A DNA stretch of 64,000 nucleotides from Streptomyces tateyamensis (lineage in GTDB: Bacteria > Actinomycetota > Actinomycetes > Streptomycetales > Streptomycetaceae), in assembly GCF_003205575.1 (NCBI RefSeq), contig NZ_PYBW01000078.1, positions 1-64,000 on the forward strand. The letters run 5' to 3'. Under the pieces are notes generated by a model. It was given only the letters and a program-made list of their open reading frames with translations, searched no databases and had not been told where the DNA came from. This document shows positions 20,472 through 28,209 of this stretch, in pieces. Position 1 is the stretch's first letter, and each line of letters begins with the position of its first letter. Position numbers and translations under genes: made by a program.

Positions 20472-20978
20472 TCAGGGCGTCGTGGCGGGGGACGGGACGG
20501 CGCACGCGCCGTCCTCCTCCGCCAGGGCGGACCGCTCGGCACCGCGCAGTTCGGTGATGGCGGCCTCGAAGTCCGCCAGCCCGTCGTACGCCTGGTAGAC
20601 CGAGGCGAACCGCAGGTACGCGACCACGTCGAGGTCCTTGAGCGGGCCGAGTATGGCCAGCCCCACGTCGTGGGTGGACAGCTCCGCGTTGCCGCTGGCC
20701 CGCACGCACTCCTCGACCCGCTGGCCCAGCAGCGCGAGCGCGTCCTCGGTGACCGGTCGGCCCTGGCAGGCCTTGCGGACCCCGGAGATCACCTTCTCCC
20801 GGCTGAACGGTTCGGTCACCCCGCTGCGCTTGATCACCATCAGCGCGGCCGTCTCCACCGTGGTGAAGCGCCGGCCGCAGTCGGGGCACTGGCGCCGCCG
20901 ACGGATCGAGCTCCCGTCGTCCGTCGTTCGACTGTCCACGACACGACTGTCGCTGTGCCGACAGAAGGGGCAGTGCAC
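20472..20978 (-). CDS. nrdR: Transcriptional repressor NrdR
   Basis: A 168-residue repressor of ribonucleotide reductase genes. An N-terminal zinc ribbon has two Cys pairs, CPFC (residues 3-6) and CPDC (~31-34), around the DNA-contacting RRRRQ. An ATP-cone domain follows (VIKRSGVTEPFSREKVISGV onward), through which ATP/dATP levels control binding. The C-terminus ends with an acidic/Ala tail. The start is GTG at 20978 (VHCPFC), as in other NrdR proteins that begin right at the zinc ribbon; GGAAGGAAG lies ~10 bases upstream. It is divergent from lexA and upstream of nrdJ. Confidence 0.96.
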   Translation of the reverse strand: MHCPFCRHSDSRVVDSRTTDDGSSIRRRRQCPDCGRRFTTVETAALMVIKRSGVTEPFSREKVISGVRKACQGRPVTEDALALLGQRVEECVRASGNAELSTHDVGLAILGPLKDLDVVAYLRFASVYQAYDGLADFEAAITELRGAERSALAEEDGACAVPSPATTP

Positions 20979-21086
20979 AGGACGACTTCCTTCCGGAGGC
21001 GGACGGCGAGCGAGGACCACCACGGCCGGGCCATGGCGGGCAAGGACCACAGTCTAGGACACTGAACCATGATCCGCCGACACAGA

Positions 21087-21102
21087 CCACAACCTGTGGG
21101 GC
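21087..21102. promoter_or_regulatory. Candidate NrdR box 1
   Basis: CCACAACCTGTGGGGC contains a 5-bp palindrome (CCACA/TGTGG). It matches the published NrdR consensus acaCwAtATaTwGtgt at 9 of 16 positions by my count. It lies about 110 bp upstream of the nrdR start, and its centre is 31 bp from box 2. Confidence 0.55.
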
Positions 21103-21117
21103 GCGAGCAGCATCCAA

Positions 21118-21133
21118 CCACTAGATCTGGGAA
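21118..21133. promoter_or_regulatory. Candidate NrdR box 2
   Basis: CCACTAGATCTGGGAA, centred on the palindrome AGATCT, matches the NrdR consensus at 9 positions, including the central A-T core. The 31-bp centre-to-centre distance (about three helical turns) is the arrangement reported for paired NrdR boxes. Confidence 0.6.
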
Positions 21134-21263
21134 AACGCACCGGGCAACACGCCGGTGATTCGTAGCCGCCGATGCACGCGCCGCCATCCCCACTGGTCAG
21201 CCCGGAGGGGCATTTCGCGAACTCACCCGGACAGCCGCGGGAAGCAGGCTAGAATCCTCTGGC

Positions 21264-21278
21264 TCGAACATTTAATCG
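21264..21278 (+). promoter_or_regulatory. Degenerate LexA-type site upstream of lexA
   Basis: TCGAACATTTAATCG has a perfect left half of the actinobacterial SOS box (TCGAAC-N4-GTTCG) but AATCG as right half. A site of the same form, TCGAAC-N4-AATCG, occurs upstream of recA. Confidence 0.35.
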
Positions 21279-21327
21279 ACATACACCCAAAGCCTTGATC
21301 GAGTCAGCCGACTCCGAAATAATTCAC

Positions 21328-21342
21328 TCGAACGTGTGTTTG
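21328..21342 (+). promoter_or_regulatory. LexA (SOS) box of lexA
   Basis: TCGAACGTGTGTTTG matches the SOS box TCGAAC-N4-GTTCG with a single mismatch. It lies 72 bp before the GTG start of lexA and just after the presumed promoter, as expected for autorepression. Confidence 0.85.
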
Positions 21343-21413
21343 GCGCAACCTTTCGATAGGTGCTGCCGTTGGGCTGGGCAAGCAAGGGGAACCGCCCGTC
21401 GAGAGGGGCCACC

Positions 21414-22292
21414 GTGAGCGCCGTACAGACCAGTAGCAGCAGTCCCACCGCCACCCAGAACAACATCGCCGACACCCGCGGCATCCCCGTGCAGGAGGAC
21501 CGTAGGAGCATGGACCGCAGCGACAGCCAGCGCCCCACCGGTGCGCCGGGCTACCTCAGCGACCAGTCGGTCGAGCACGCCCCGGTGCAGGACGTGCCGC
21601 TGGGCCTGCCGAACGGCCAGGTCCGCTCGATGCCCGGCCGCCCGCCCGGCATCCGCACCGACGAGGCCGGGCTGACCGAGCGCCAGCGCCGGGTGATCGA
21701 CGTGATCCGCGACTCGGTGCAGCGCCGCGGCTATCCGCCGAGCATGCGGGAGATCGGCCAGGCGGTCGGGCTCTCCTCCACCTCCTCGGTGGCCCACCAG
21801 CTGATGGCCCTGGAGCGCAAGGGCTTCCTGCGCCGCGACCCGCACCGCCCCCGCGCCTACGAGGTGCGCGGCGTCGAGGTCAGCCGCCCGAACACCGCCG
21901 AGGCCGCCGGCCGCCCCTCCACCTCCTACGTCCCGCTGGTCGGCCGGATCGCCGCCGGTGGCCCGATCCTGGCCGAGCAGACCGTCGAGGACGTCTTCCC
22001 GCTGCCCCGTCAGCTGGTCGGCGAGGGCGAGCTGTTCGCGCTCACCGTCCGCGGCGACTCGATGATCGAGGCCGCCATCTGCGACGGCGACTGGGTCACC
22101 GTGCGCCGCCAGCCGGTCGCCGAGAACGGCGACATCGTGGCCGCGATGATCGACGGCGAGGCCACCGTCAAGCGCCTCAAGCGCGAGGACGGCCGGATCT
22201 GGCTGATGCCGCACAACCCCGCCTACGAGCCGATCCCGGGCGACAACGCCACCATCCTGGGCAAGGTCGTCGCGGTGCTGCGCCGGCTCTGA
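21414..22292 (+). CDS. lexA: SOS repressor LexA
   Basis: A 292-residue repressor-protease controlling the SOS response. The DNA-binding domain begins LTERQRRVIDVIRDSVQRRGYPPSMREI and includes the recognition helix LSSTSSVAHQLMALERKGF. The self-cleavage Ala-Gly is in VGRIAAGGPI, the catalytic Ser in GDSMIEA, and the catalytic Lys in ATVKRLK. Compared with typical LexA (~230-260 residues) the N-terminus here is long. I chose GTG at 21414 because GAGAGGGG lies 5 bases upstream. The ATG at 21510 (MDRSDSQRP, 260 residues) is a real alternative. LexA-box autoregulation is indicated by the upstream site. It is convergent with dinG. Confidence 0.95.
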   Translation: MSAVQTSSSSPTATQNNIADTRGIPVQEDRRSMDRSDSQRPTGAPGYLSDQSVEHAPVQDVPLGLPNGQVRSMPGRPPGIRTDEAGLTERQRRVIDVIRDSVQRRGYPPSMREIGQAVGLSSTSSVAHQLMALERKGFLRRDPHRPRAYEVRGVEVSRPNTAEAAGRPSTSYVPLVGRIAAGGPILAEQTVEDVFPLPRQLVGEGELFALTVRGDSMIEAAICDGDWVTVRRQPVAENGDIVAAMIDGEATVKRLKREDGRIWLMPHNPAYEPIPGDNATILGKVVAVLRRL

Positions 22293-22318
22293 CCCTCCCC
22301 CCGTCACGGCGTCCCTCG

Positions 22319-22354
22319 CAGGTGCCCCTGTCCGCTCCCGGACCGGGGCACCTG
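22319..22354. terminator. Bidirectional terminator between lexA and dinG
   Basis: Outer stem CAGGTGCCCC (22319-22328) / GGGGCACCTG (22345-22354) and inner stem GTCCG/CGGAC with a 4-nt loop. It lies between the convergent stops of lexA (22292) and dinG (22360). Confidence 0.85.
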
Positions 22355-22359
22355 CCGGT

Positions 22360-24468
22360 TCAGGCCCGCTTGGCCACCGGGCGCACCGGCGGGGCACCCG
22401 CGTCGATCGCCGCCAGCGAGCGGCGCACCTGGTTGCGGTCGGTGGTGTACCAGAAGTCCGGCATCGAGGCCCGGAAGAACCCGCCGTAGCGCGCCGTGGC
22501 CAGCCGCGGGTCCAGCACCGCCACCACGCCGCGGTCCTCCGCGGCCCGGACCAACCGCCCGGCACCCTGCGCCATCAGCAGCGCCGCATGGGTGGCGGCG
22601 ACCGCCATGAAGCCGTTGCCGCCGGCCTCCTCCACCGCCTTCTGCCGGGCGCTCATCAGCGGGTCGTCCGGCCGCGGGAACGGAATCCGGTCCATCACCA
22701 CCAACTGGCAGGCCGAGCCCGGCACGTCCACCCCCTGCCAGAGCGACAGGGTGCCGAACAGGCAGGTCCGCGCATCGCCGGCGAAGGCCCGGATCAGCTC
22801 GCCCAGGGTGTCCTCGCCCTGCAGCAGGATCGGCACGTCAAGGCGCTCGCGCAGCTGCTCGGCGGCCAGCTGGGCGGCCCGCATCGAGGAGAAGAGGCCC
22901 AGGGTTCGCCCGCCGGCCGCACCGATCAGCTCGGCCAACTCGTCCAGCATCTGCGGCCGTTCCGGCTCCCGGCCGGGGGCCGGTAGGTGCTTGGCGACGT
23001 ACAGGATGCCCTGCTTGGGGTAGGAGAACGGCGAGCCCACGTCCAGCCCGCGCCAGTACGGCGGCGCGTCCTCGCCGCCCTTGCGGGCCGGCTCGGCGGC
23101 CGCGCGCTCGTCCGGCAGCCGTCCCTCGGCCGGCAGGCCGACCGAGGCGGCCACCCCGGCGAAGTCGCCGCCCAGCTTGAGGGTGGCCGAGGTGAGCACC
23201 ACCGAGCGCTCGCCGTAGAGGTTCTCCCGCAGCAGCCCGGAAACCGTCATCGGCGCCACCCGCAGCGAGGCGGGGACCAGGCCGTACCGGTCGTTGCGCT
23301 CGATCCACACCACGTCGTACGGCGACTCGGAGAGCAGCCGCTCGGTGGTCTCGTGCAGCGTCTCGGCGGCGGCCATCGCCTGCTTGCGGACCACGTCCTC
23401 GTCGGTCAGGCTCTTGTCCCTGGTCTCGCCGAGCGAGGTGATCACCTGGCGGCTGGCGTCCCGGATCGCGGCGACCGCGTAGCCGAGGTACTCGGGCAAC
23501 TCGTCGACCTTGCCGGGCTGGGCGGTCTCCATCAGCCCGTGGTAGCTCTCGGCGGCCGCCTGCAGCGCGTCCACCGCCTTCTCGTTGGCCAGCCGGGCGG
23601 CCCGCTTCACCGCGCGGTTGACCGCGCCGACGGTCAGCTCGGCGGTCGCCGCGCCGGTCACCCGGTTCACCAGCTCGTGCGCCTCGTCGATGATCAGCAG
23701 CTCGTGCTCGGGCAGCACCGGGGCGCCCTCGATCGCGTCGATCGCCAGCAGCGCGTGGTTGGTCACCACCACGTCGGCCAGCTTAGCCCGCTCCCGGGCC
23801 TTCTCGGCGAAGCACTCCTGGCCGTAGGCGCAGCGGGAGGCGCCCAGGCACTCCTTGGAGGTGACCGCGAGCTGGGCCCAGGCCTTGTCGGAGACGCCCG
23901 GGGTCAGGTCGTCCCGGTCGCCGGTCTCGGTCTCGCCGGCCCAGTCGCGCAGGCGCAGGATGTCCTGGCCGAGCTTGCTGCTCGCGCCGCCGAGCGCCTC
24001 GGCCGGATCGAACAGGCCCTCGCCCTCGTCGCCCGGGGTGCCCTCGTTGGCCCGGTGCAGGCACAGGTAGTTGGACCGCCCCTTGAGCATGGCGAACAGC
24101 GGGCGGCGGCGCAGCAGCGGGTGCAGCGCCTCCACCGTGCGCGGCAAGTCCCGCTCGACCAGCTGGCGTTGCAGCGCCAGGGTGGCGGTGGCCACCACCA
24201 CGCGGTCGCCGTGCGCGAGCGCCGGGACCAGGTAGGCCAGCGACTTGCCGGTGCCGGTGCCGGCCTGCACCAGCAGGTGCTCGGCGCCCTCCATCGCGGC
24301 GGCGACGGCCTCGGCCATCCTGATCTGGCCGGGCCGCTCGACGCCGCCGACCGCGGTCACCGCGGCGTGCAGCAGTTCGGGGATGCGGTCGGCGCCGTCC
24401 TGGACGGCGGTGGCGGTGTCGGCACCGGACTCGTCGGTCGGCAGCTGGGTTGCGGAGTCGTTCGTCAT
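22360..24468 (-). CDS. dinG: DinG/XPD-family Fe-S ATP-dependent DNA helicase
   Basis: A 702-residue 5'-3' helicase. The Walker A motif is QAGTGTGKSLAYL (about residue 70), and the DEAH motif is LLIIDEAHELVNRV. Four cysteines stand between motifs I and II (NYLCLH, SKECLG, SRCAYG, QECFAE), the arrangement that ligates a 4Fe-4S cluster in the XPD/DinG group. The C-terminal motor has LFGTLSLWQGVDVPG and QGAGRLVRAAEDRG. It likely unwinds D-loops, R-loops or forks during repair. Its ATG comes only 12 bp after the stop of a siderophore synthetase gene, with GGTGGGAG as ribosome-binding site, so it is probably co-transcribed with that operon. Convergent with lexA. Confidence 0.93.
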   Translation of the reverse strand: MTNDSATQLPTDESGADTATAVQDGADRIPELLHAAVTAVGGVERPGQIRMAEAVAAAMEGAEHLLVQAGTGTGKSLAYLVPALAHGDRVVVATATLALQRQLVERDLPRTVEALHPLLRRRPLFAMLKGRSNYLCLHRANEGTPGDEGEGLFDPAEALGGASSKLGQDILRLRDWAGETETGDRDDLTPGVSDKAWAQLAVTSKECLGASRCAYGQECFAEKARERAKLADVVVTNHALLAIDAIEGAPVLPEHELLIIDEAHELVNRVTGAATAELTVGAVNRAVKRAARLANEKAVDALQAAAESYHGLMETAQPGKVDELPEYLGYAVAAIRDASRQVITSLGETRDKSLTDEDVVRKQAMAAAETLHETTERLLSESPYDVVWIERNDRYGLVPASLRVAPMTVSGLLRENLYGERSVVLTSATLKLGGDFAGVAASVGLPAEGRLPDERAAAEPARKGGEDAPPYWRGLDVGSPFSYPKQGILYVAKHLPAPGREPERPQMLDELAELIGAAGGRTLGLFSSMRAAQLAAEQLRERLDVPILLQGEDTLGELIRAFAGDARTCLFGTLSLWQGVDVPGSACQLVVMDRIPFPRPDDPLMSARQKAVEEAGGNGFMAVAATHAALLMAQGAGRLVRAAEDRGVVAVLDPRLATARYGGFFRASMPDFWYTTDRNQVRRSLAAIDAGAPPVRPVAKRA

Positions 24469-24480
24469 GGCGCTCCCACC

Positions 24481-26325
24481 CTACGGGGCGGGAGTGACAA
24501 CGCCTCCGCGCGGACCGGGCAGGACCGCCGAACCGACCGCCAGCGGGTTGGCCACCCGCCCGTGCACGGCCGCGTGCGGGCGGTGCGGGGCGTCCCGGTA
24601 GCCGTCCAGCAGCAGCCGGTTGCGGTTCAGGCAGAGCCGGTCGATCTCGGGCGCGAACAGGTCGAAGAGCGCGAACCGCTGCGCCAGTTCCGGGAACCGC
24701 CGCTGGTGGGCCAGGATCTGCTCGCGCAGCAGTGCCCAGAACTCGCCCTCGGGCAGGCCGCAGCGCAACTCGAGCAGTGGTGCCAGGAACCGGTAGACAC
24801 CGATGAACAACCCCGCGTGCAGGAACTGGCAGAGCCCCTGCGGAGCCTCGCGCAGCAGCACCTGGGCCACCTCGGGCGGCACCGTGCGCAGCTCCGGCAG
24901 GTCCTGGTCGCTGAGGTTGACGTCGTCGACGAAGTCCTTGACCGCCAGGCGCACCGGCACGTCCCGCTGGTCGAAGATCAGGATCGCGTTCTCCCCGTGC
25001 GGCGAGAAGACCGTGCCGTACTTGTACAGGAAGTGCAGCAGCGGCGGGAGCATCACCGCGAACAGCCGGGCCGTCCAGTCCCGGGCGCCCAGGCCGGAGC
25101 GGGCGATCAGCTCCTCCACCAGACTGCGCCCGTCCGCACCCGTCTGCAGCAGCGCGGCCAGCGTCCGCCCGCGCTCCCCCGGCAGCAGGTGCGCCCCCAG
25201 CGGCTCGCGCCAGATCGCGCCCAGCAACTCCTTGTACTGGTAGGGCGCCTCGGGCAGCTGCGCGTAGCCGGGGTGCTCGACGGTGACCGAGGCGACCTCG
25301 CCGAGCAGCACCACCCGGCACTCCTCCCGCAGGAACGGGTCCTGGTCGCGCAGGCGGTGGATCCAGGCCGTCACGGCGGGCGCGGCCAGCGTCCGCTCGA
25401 TCGGCAGCCCGCGCCAGACCAGCGTGTTGAGCACCGAGAGCGGCAACTTGACGGTCCGTCGGGCCGGACTGCTGACGTTGAAGAAGGACCGGATCGACTG
25501 CTGTGGCAGCCGGAGGTCCGGGTCGGCGGGCAGTTTGACGATCCGTCGGTCGGCGACCCACGGCGCGAACAGCGGCAGTACCACCTCGTCCCACTGCCAG
25601 GGGTGCACCGGCAGCAGCAGGTACTGGGCCGGGTCGAGGCCGCGCGCGGCGAGCCGGTCCCGGAAGTCGGCCAGTACCTCGGCGTCCAGCTCCTGCCGGT
25701 AGAGCAGCTCCGCGTCCGCCAGCTCACCCGTACCCCGGTACCGGGCCAGCTCCCGGTGGACCGCCAGCCACTCCAGCGGCCGCGGTCGGCGCGCCTCCGG
25801 CGTCCAGCCGGCCGCGTCCCGGGCCGAGAAGCCCAGGCGCCCCTTGTTGAGGACGATCCACGGGTGCCCGCCCTGGTACCCCTCCAGCGCGGTGTGGTCC
25901 AGCTCGGCCAGCTCCGCCGCGGCCAGCGCCCCGCTCGCCACCCGCACATCCGCCACCAGCGTGGCGGTCAGCTCGCGCACCAGGTGGCCGACGGTGTCCC
26001 CGGCCAGGCCGAGTAAGCCGCGCGCCGCCAGCAGGAAGCCGATCGGGTCGGTGGCCTCGACCGAGTCGGGGTCCACCTGCCAGCTCCCGTACGCCCCGCG
26101 CCGGGCCCGAAACCGGTACTCGGGACCCTGCGGCCCGAGCCGCAGCCGGTACCCGCCGGGCGGCCCGGCCGGTTCGGGCCGCAGCAGTTCCTCGTAGGCG
26201 AACTCCCCGAGCAGCTTGGCCAGCAGCGCCCGGCCGGCCCGCTGCCAGCGCTCGGGGGTCAGCAGCTCTTCGGCGGGCAGCCCGGTGGTCGCGGCGGCGG
26301 TCTCAGCGGTGGACGGACGGGGCAC
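24481..26325 (-). CDS. IucA/IucC-family NIS siderophore synthetase (distal)
   Basis: A 614-residue NRPS-independent siderophore synthetase that would use ATP to condense a carboxylate (citrate, succinate or similar) with an amine or hydroxylamine. Family landmarks include HPWIVLNKGRLGFS, LLPVHPWQWDEVV, the SIRSFFNVSSPARRTVKLPLSV segment, PHGENAILIFDQRDVPV and the FHFLYKYGTVFSPH region with FKDFVDDVNL-like motif. The start is GTG at 26325, with GAGGAG 9 bases upstream; it overlaps the hydroxylase gene by 23 bp. It ends 12 bp before dinG. The IucA/IucC subtype cannot be assigned from sequence reading alone. Confidence 0.9.
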   Translation of the reverse strand: MPRPSTAETAAATTGLPAEELLTPERWQRAGRALLAKLLGEFAYEELLRPEPAGPPGGYRLRLGPQGPEYRFRARRGAYGSWQVDPDSVEATDPIGFLLAARGLLGLAGDTVGHLVRELTATLVADVRVASGALAAAELAELDHTALEGYQGGHPWIVLNKGRLGFSARDAAGWTPEARRPRPLEWLAVHRELARYRGTGELADAELLYRQELDAEVLADFRDRLAARGLDPAQYLLLPVHPWQWDEVVLPLFAPWVADRRIVKLPADPDLRLPQQSIRSFFNVSSPARRTVKLPLSVLNTLVWRGLPIERTLAAPAVTAWIHRLRDQDPFLREECRVVLLGEVASVTVEHPGYAQLPEAPYQYKELLGAIWREPLGAHLLPGERGRTLAALLQTGADGRSLVEELIARSGLGARDWTARLFAVMLPPLLHFLYKYGTVFSPHGENAILIFDQRDVPVRLAVKDFVDDVNLSDQDLPELRTVPPEVAQVLLREAPQGLCQFLHAGLFIGVYRFLAPLLELRCGLPEGEFWALLREQILAHQRRFPELAQRFALFDLFAPEIDRLCLNRNRLLLDGYRDAPHRPHAAVHGRVANPLAVGSAVLPGPRGGVVTPAP

Positions 26326-27673
26326 GGTGCGACTCCTCGGGGTGGGCGGTCGACTGGGCGGGCAGGGCGGCCGGGGCGAAGCTGGTCCAGGCGGTGCGGG
26401 CGGGCAGCCGGTGCACCGGCCGCCCCGTGATGGCGTTGAGGATCACCGCCGCCCGGTGCGCGCCGAGCCCGAGGTCGGGGGTTCCCACCCCGTGGGTGTG
26501 CAGCTCGGCGTTCTGCACGTAGAGTCCGCCGGCCAGCCCGGGGACGGTGGCCACCCGGTGGTCGAGGTCGACCCGGAACCGGCCCTGCTCGTCCCAGTCG
26601 ATGAGCTCGGTCAGCGGCGCCAGCAGCTGCGGCCGCTCGGCCCGGTAGCCGGTGGCCAGCACCACCGCGTCGGTGCGCACCACCTTGCGCACCCCCGAGT
26701 CCCGGTGCAGGCAGCGCAGTTCCAGGCCGCCGCAGGGGCCGGGCAGGGCCGCGGTCACCTCGGTGCCCGGGGTGATCTCGGCCGGCGCCTCGGTGAGCGG
26801 ACGGCCGATGGTCCGCTCGTAGAGCACATCGTGGATGTCGGCCAGGGTCTCGGCGCTGGCGGCCTTGTGCAGCTGCCACTGCTCGGTCACCAGCCGGTCG
26901 CGCACCGCCTCGGGCAGCGCGTGGAAGTACCGGGTGTAGTCGGGGGTGAAGTGCTCCAGGCCGAGCTTGGAGTACTCCATCGGGGCCAGCGCCCTGGTCC
27001 GGGTCAGCCAGCGCAGCCGGGTGCCGTCGGTGCCCCGGTCGCGCAGCAGGTCCAGGAAGACCTCCGCACCGGACTGGCCGGAGCCGACCACGGTGATGTC
27101 CTGGGCGCCGGCCAGCACCTCGGCCCGGCTCAGGTACTCCGCCGAGTGGAAGACGGCGGGATGCCCGGCCAGCGCCGCGAAGGCAGGTGGGCGGCTCGGC
27201 GCGGTGCCGACCCCGAGCACCAGGTTGCGCGCCCGCACCCGCCGCTCGGCGCCGCCCTCGCGCAGCACCACCGCGAAGCCCGCGCGGTCGGGGTGGACCG
27301 CGACCACCTCGGTGCCGAACCGGCAGCCGGCCAGCCGCTCGGCCGCCCAGCGGCAGTAGTGGTCGTACTCCTGGCGGGGCAGCTGGAACCGCTCGGCGAA
27401 GTAGAACGGGAACAGCCGTTCCTGGTCCCGCAGGTAGTTGAGGAAGGACCACGGGTTGGTCGGATCGACCAGCGAGACCAGGTCGGCCAGGAACGGCACC
27501 TGCATCCGGGCACCGGGCACCAGCATGCCCGGGTGCCAGCGGAACTCGGCCCGGCTGTCGCAGAACACCGCCCGCAGCCCGGGCACCTGGTCGGCCAGCG
27601 CCGCCAGCGACAGGTTGAACGGCCCGATGCCCACCCCGAGCAGGTCGTAGTCGTCACGGTCCTGACTCTCCAT
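26303..27673 (-). CDS. Lysine/ornithine/amine N-monooxygenase (siderophore biosynthesis)
   Basis: A 456-residue FAD-, NADPH- and O2-dependent N-hydroxylase of the IucD/SidA/DesB family. The FAD site GVGIGPFNLSLAAL is at residues ~13-26. The NADPH site VVGSGQSGAEVFLDLL is at ~195. The C-terminal ATGYRAERPQL loop is typical of N-hydroxylases. It would make the N-hydroxyamine that is later acylated to give a hydroxamate. Starts MESQDRDDYDL at 27673, sharing one base with the stop of the acetyltransferase gene (TGATG). The exact amine (lysine, cadaverine or ornithine) is not evident. Confidence 0.93.
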   Translation of the reverse strand: MESQDRDDYDLLGVGIGPFNLSLAALADQVPGLRAVFCDSRAEFRWHPGMLVPGARMQVPFLADLVSLVDPTNPWSFLNYLRDQERLFPFYFAERFQLPRQEYDHYCRWAAERLAGCRFGTEVVAVHPDRAGFAVVLREGGAERRVRARNLVLGVGTAPSRPPAFAALAGHPAVFHSAEYLSRAEVLAGAQDITVVGSGQSGAEVFLDLLRDRGTDGTRLRWLTRTRALAPMEYSKLGLEHFTPDYTRYFHALPEAVRDRLVTEQWQLHKAASAETLADIHDVLYERTIGRPLTEAPAEITPGTEVTAALPGPCGGLELRCLHRDSGVRKVVRTDAVVLATGYRAERPQLLAPLTELIDWDEQGRFRVDLDHRVATVPGLAGGLYVQNAELHTHGVGTPDLGLGAHRAAVILNAITGRPVHRLPARTAWTSFAPAALPAQSTAHPEESHRAPSVHR

Positions 27674-28209
27674 CAGCCCCTCCTCGGCTCTCGTCCACGC
27701 ACCATCAGCGCCGCCCGCTTCTCGGGCAGCCGGATCTCCCGTTCGATGCGGAAGCCGGCCCGGGCGAAGGCCCGCAGGCTGGCCGTGTTGCGCACGTCCG
27801 GCTCGGCCACCACCCGCTCGCACCCGGTCCCGGTCAGCAGGGCGCCGGCCACCGCGTCGATCAGCACCGCGCCCAGCCCCCGGCCGCGTGCGCCGGGGGG
27901 CCCGAGCAGCAGGTGCACGCCCAGGTCGCCGGGCTCGGCCGGGTAGTAGTCGGCCAGCCGGTCCTCCAGCACCTGGTAGACCTCCCAGTAGCTGACCGGC
28001 TCCCCGGCCAGCTCCCCCAGGTAGGCCCGGCTCGGCCCGCCCGGTGCGAGCTGCGGGCGCACGTGCGCAGCGGTCCGCTCCGGTGGCCCGGCCAGCTCCC
28101 AGAAGGCGTCCACCGCCGGGTCGTTCATCCACCCGGTGAGCAGCGGCAGGTCCGCCTCGGTGACCGGGCGAAGCAGTAGGCCGCCGGCGCCGGTGTCGGC
28201 GGCGATCAC
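27673..28209 (-). CDS. GNAT acyltransferase (IucB-like) of the siderophore operon
   Basis: A 178-residue acyl-CoA transferase in the GNAT fold, resembling the siderophore acylases IucB/RhbD/DesC. An N-terminal LLLRPVTEADLPLLTGWMND strand-helix is followed by FWELAGPPERT and the acyl-CoA-binding GARGRGLGAVLID (about residue 120). LREAGFR-type RAFARAGFRIEREIRLPEK closes the fold. It would acylate the N-hydroxylated amine. The start is GTG at 28209, overlapping the upstream NIS synthetase stop (GTGA), so translation is coupled. It comes before the hydroxylase gene. Confidence 0.9.
   Translation of the reverse strand: MIAADTGAGGLLLRPVTEADLPLLTGWMNDPAVDAFWELAGPPERTAAHVRPQLAPGGPSRAYLGELAGEPVSYWEVYQVLEDRLADYYPAEPGDLGVHLLLGPPGARGRGLGAVLIDAVAGALLTGTGCERVVAEPDVRNTASLRAFARAGFRIEREIRLPEKRAALMVRGREPRRG

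Larger units (their letters stand above)
20979..21413. other. Divergent nrdR/lexA control region
   Basis: 435 bp between two divergent repressor genes, NrdR and LexA, without any coding sequence I can support. It holds two candidate NrdR boxes on the nrdR side and LexA-type sites on the lexA side (separate entries). A possible lexA promoter is TTGATC near 21295-21300 with an A/T-rich AAATAATTC segment about 19 bp later. Confidence 0.6.

Noticed and set aside
22987..26016. Long open frame opposite dinG and the NIS synthetase
   Set aside because: Spans two unrelated real genes on the other strand; low-complexity Gln/Arg/Val composition and no start signal.
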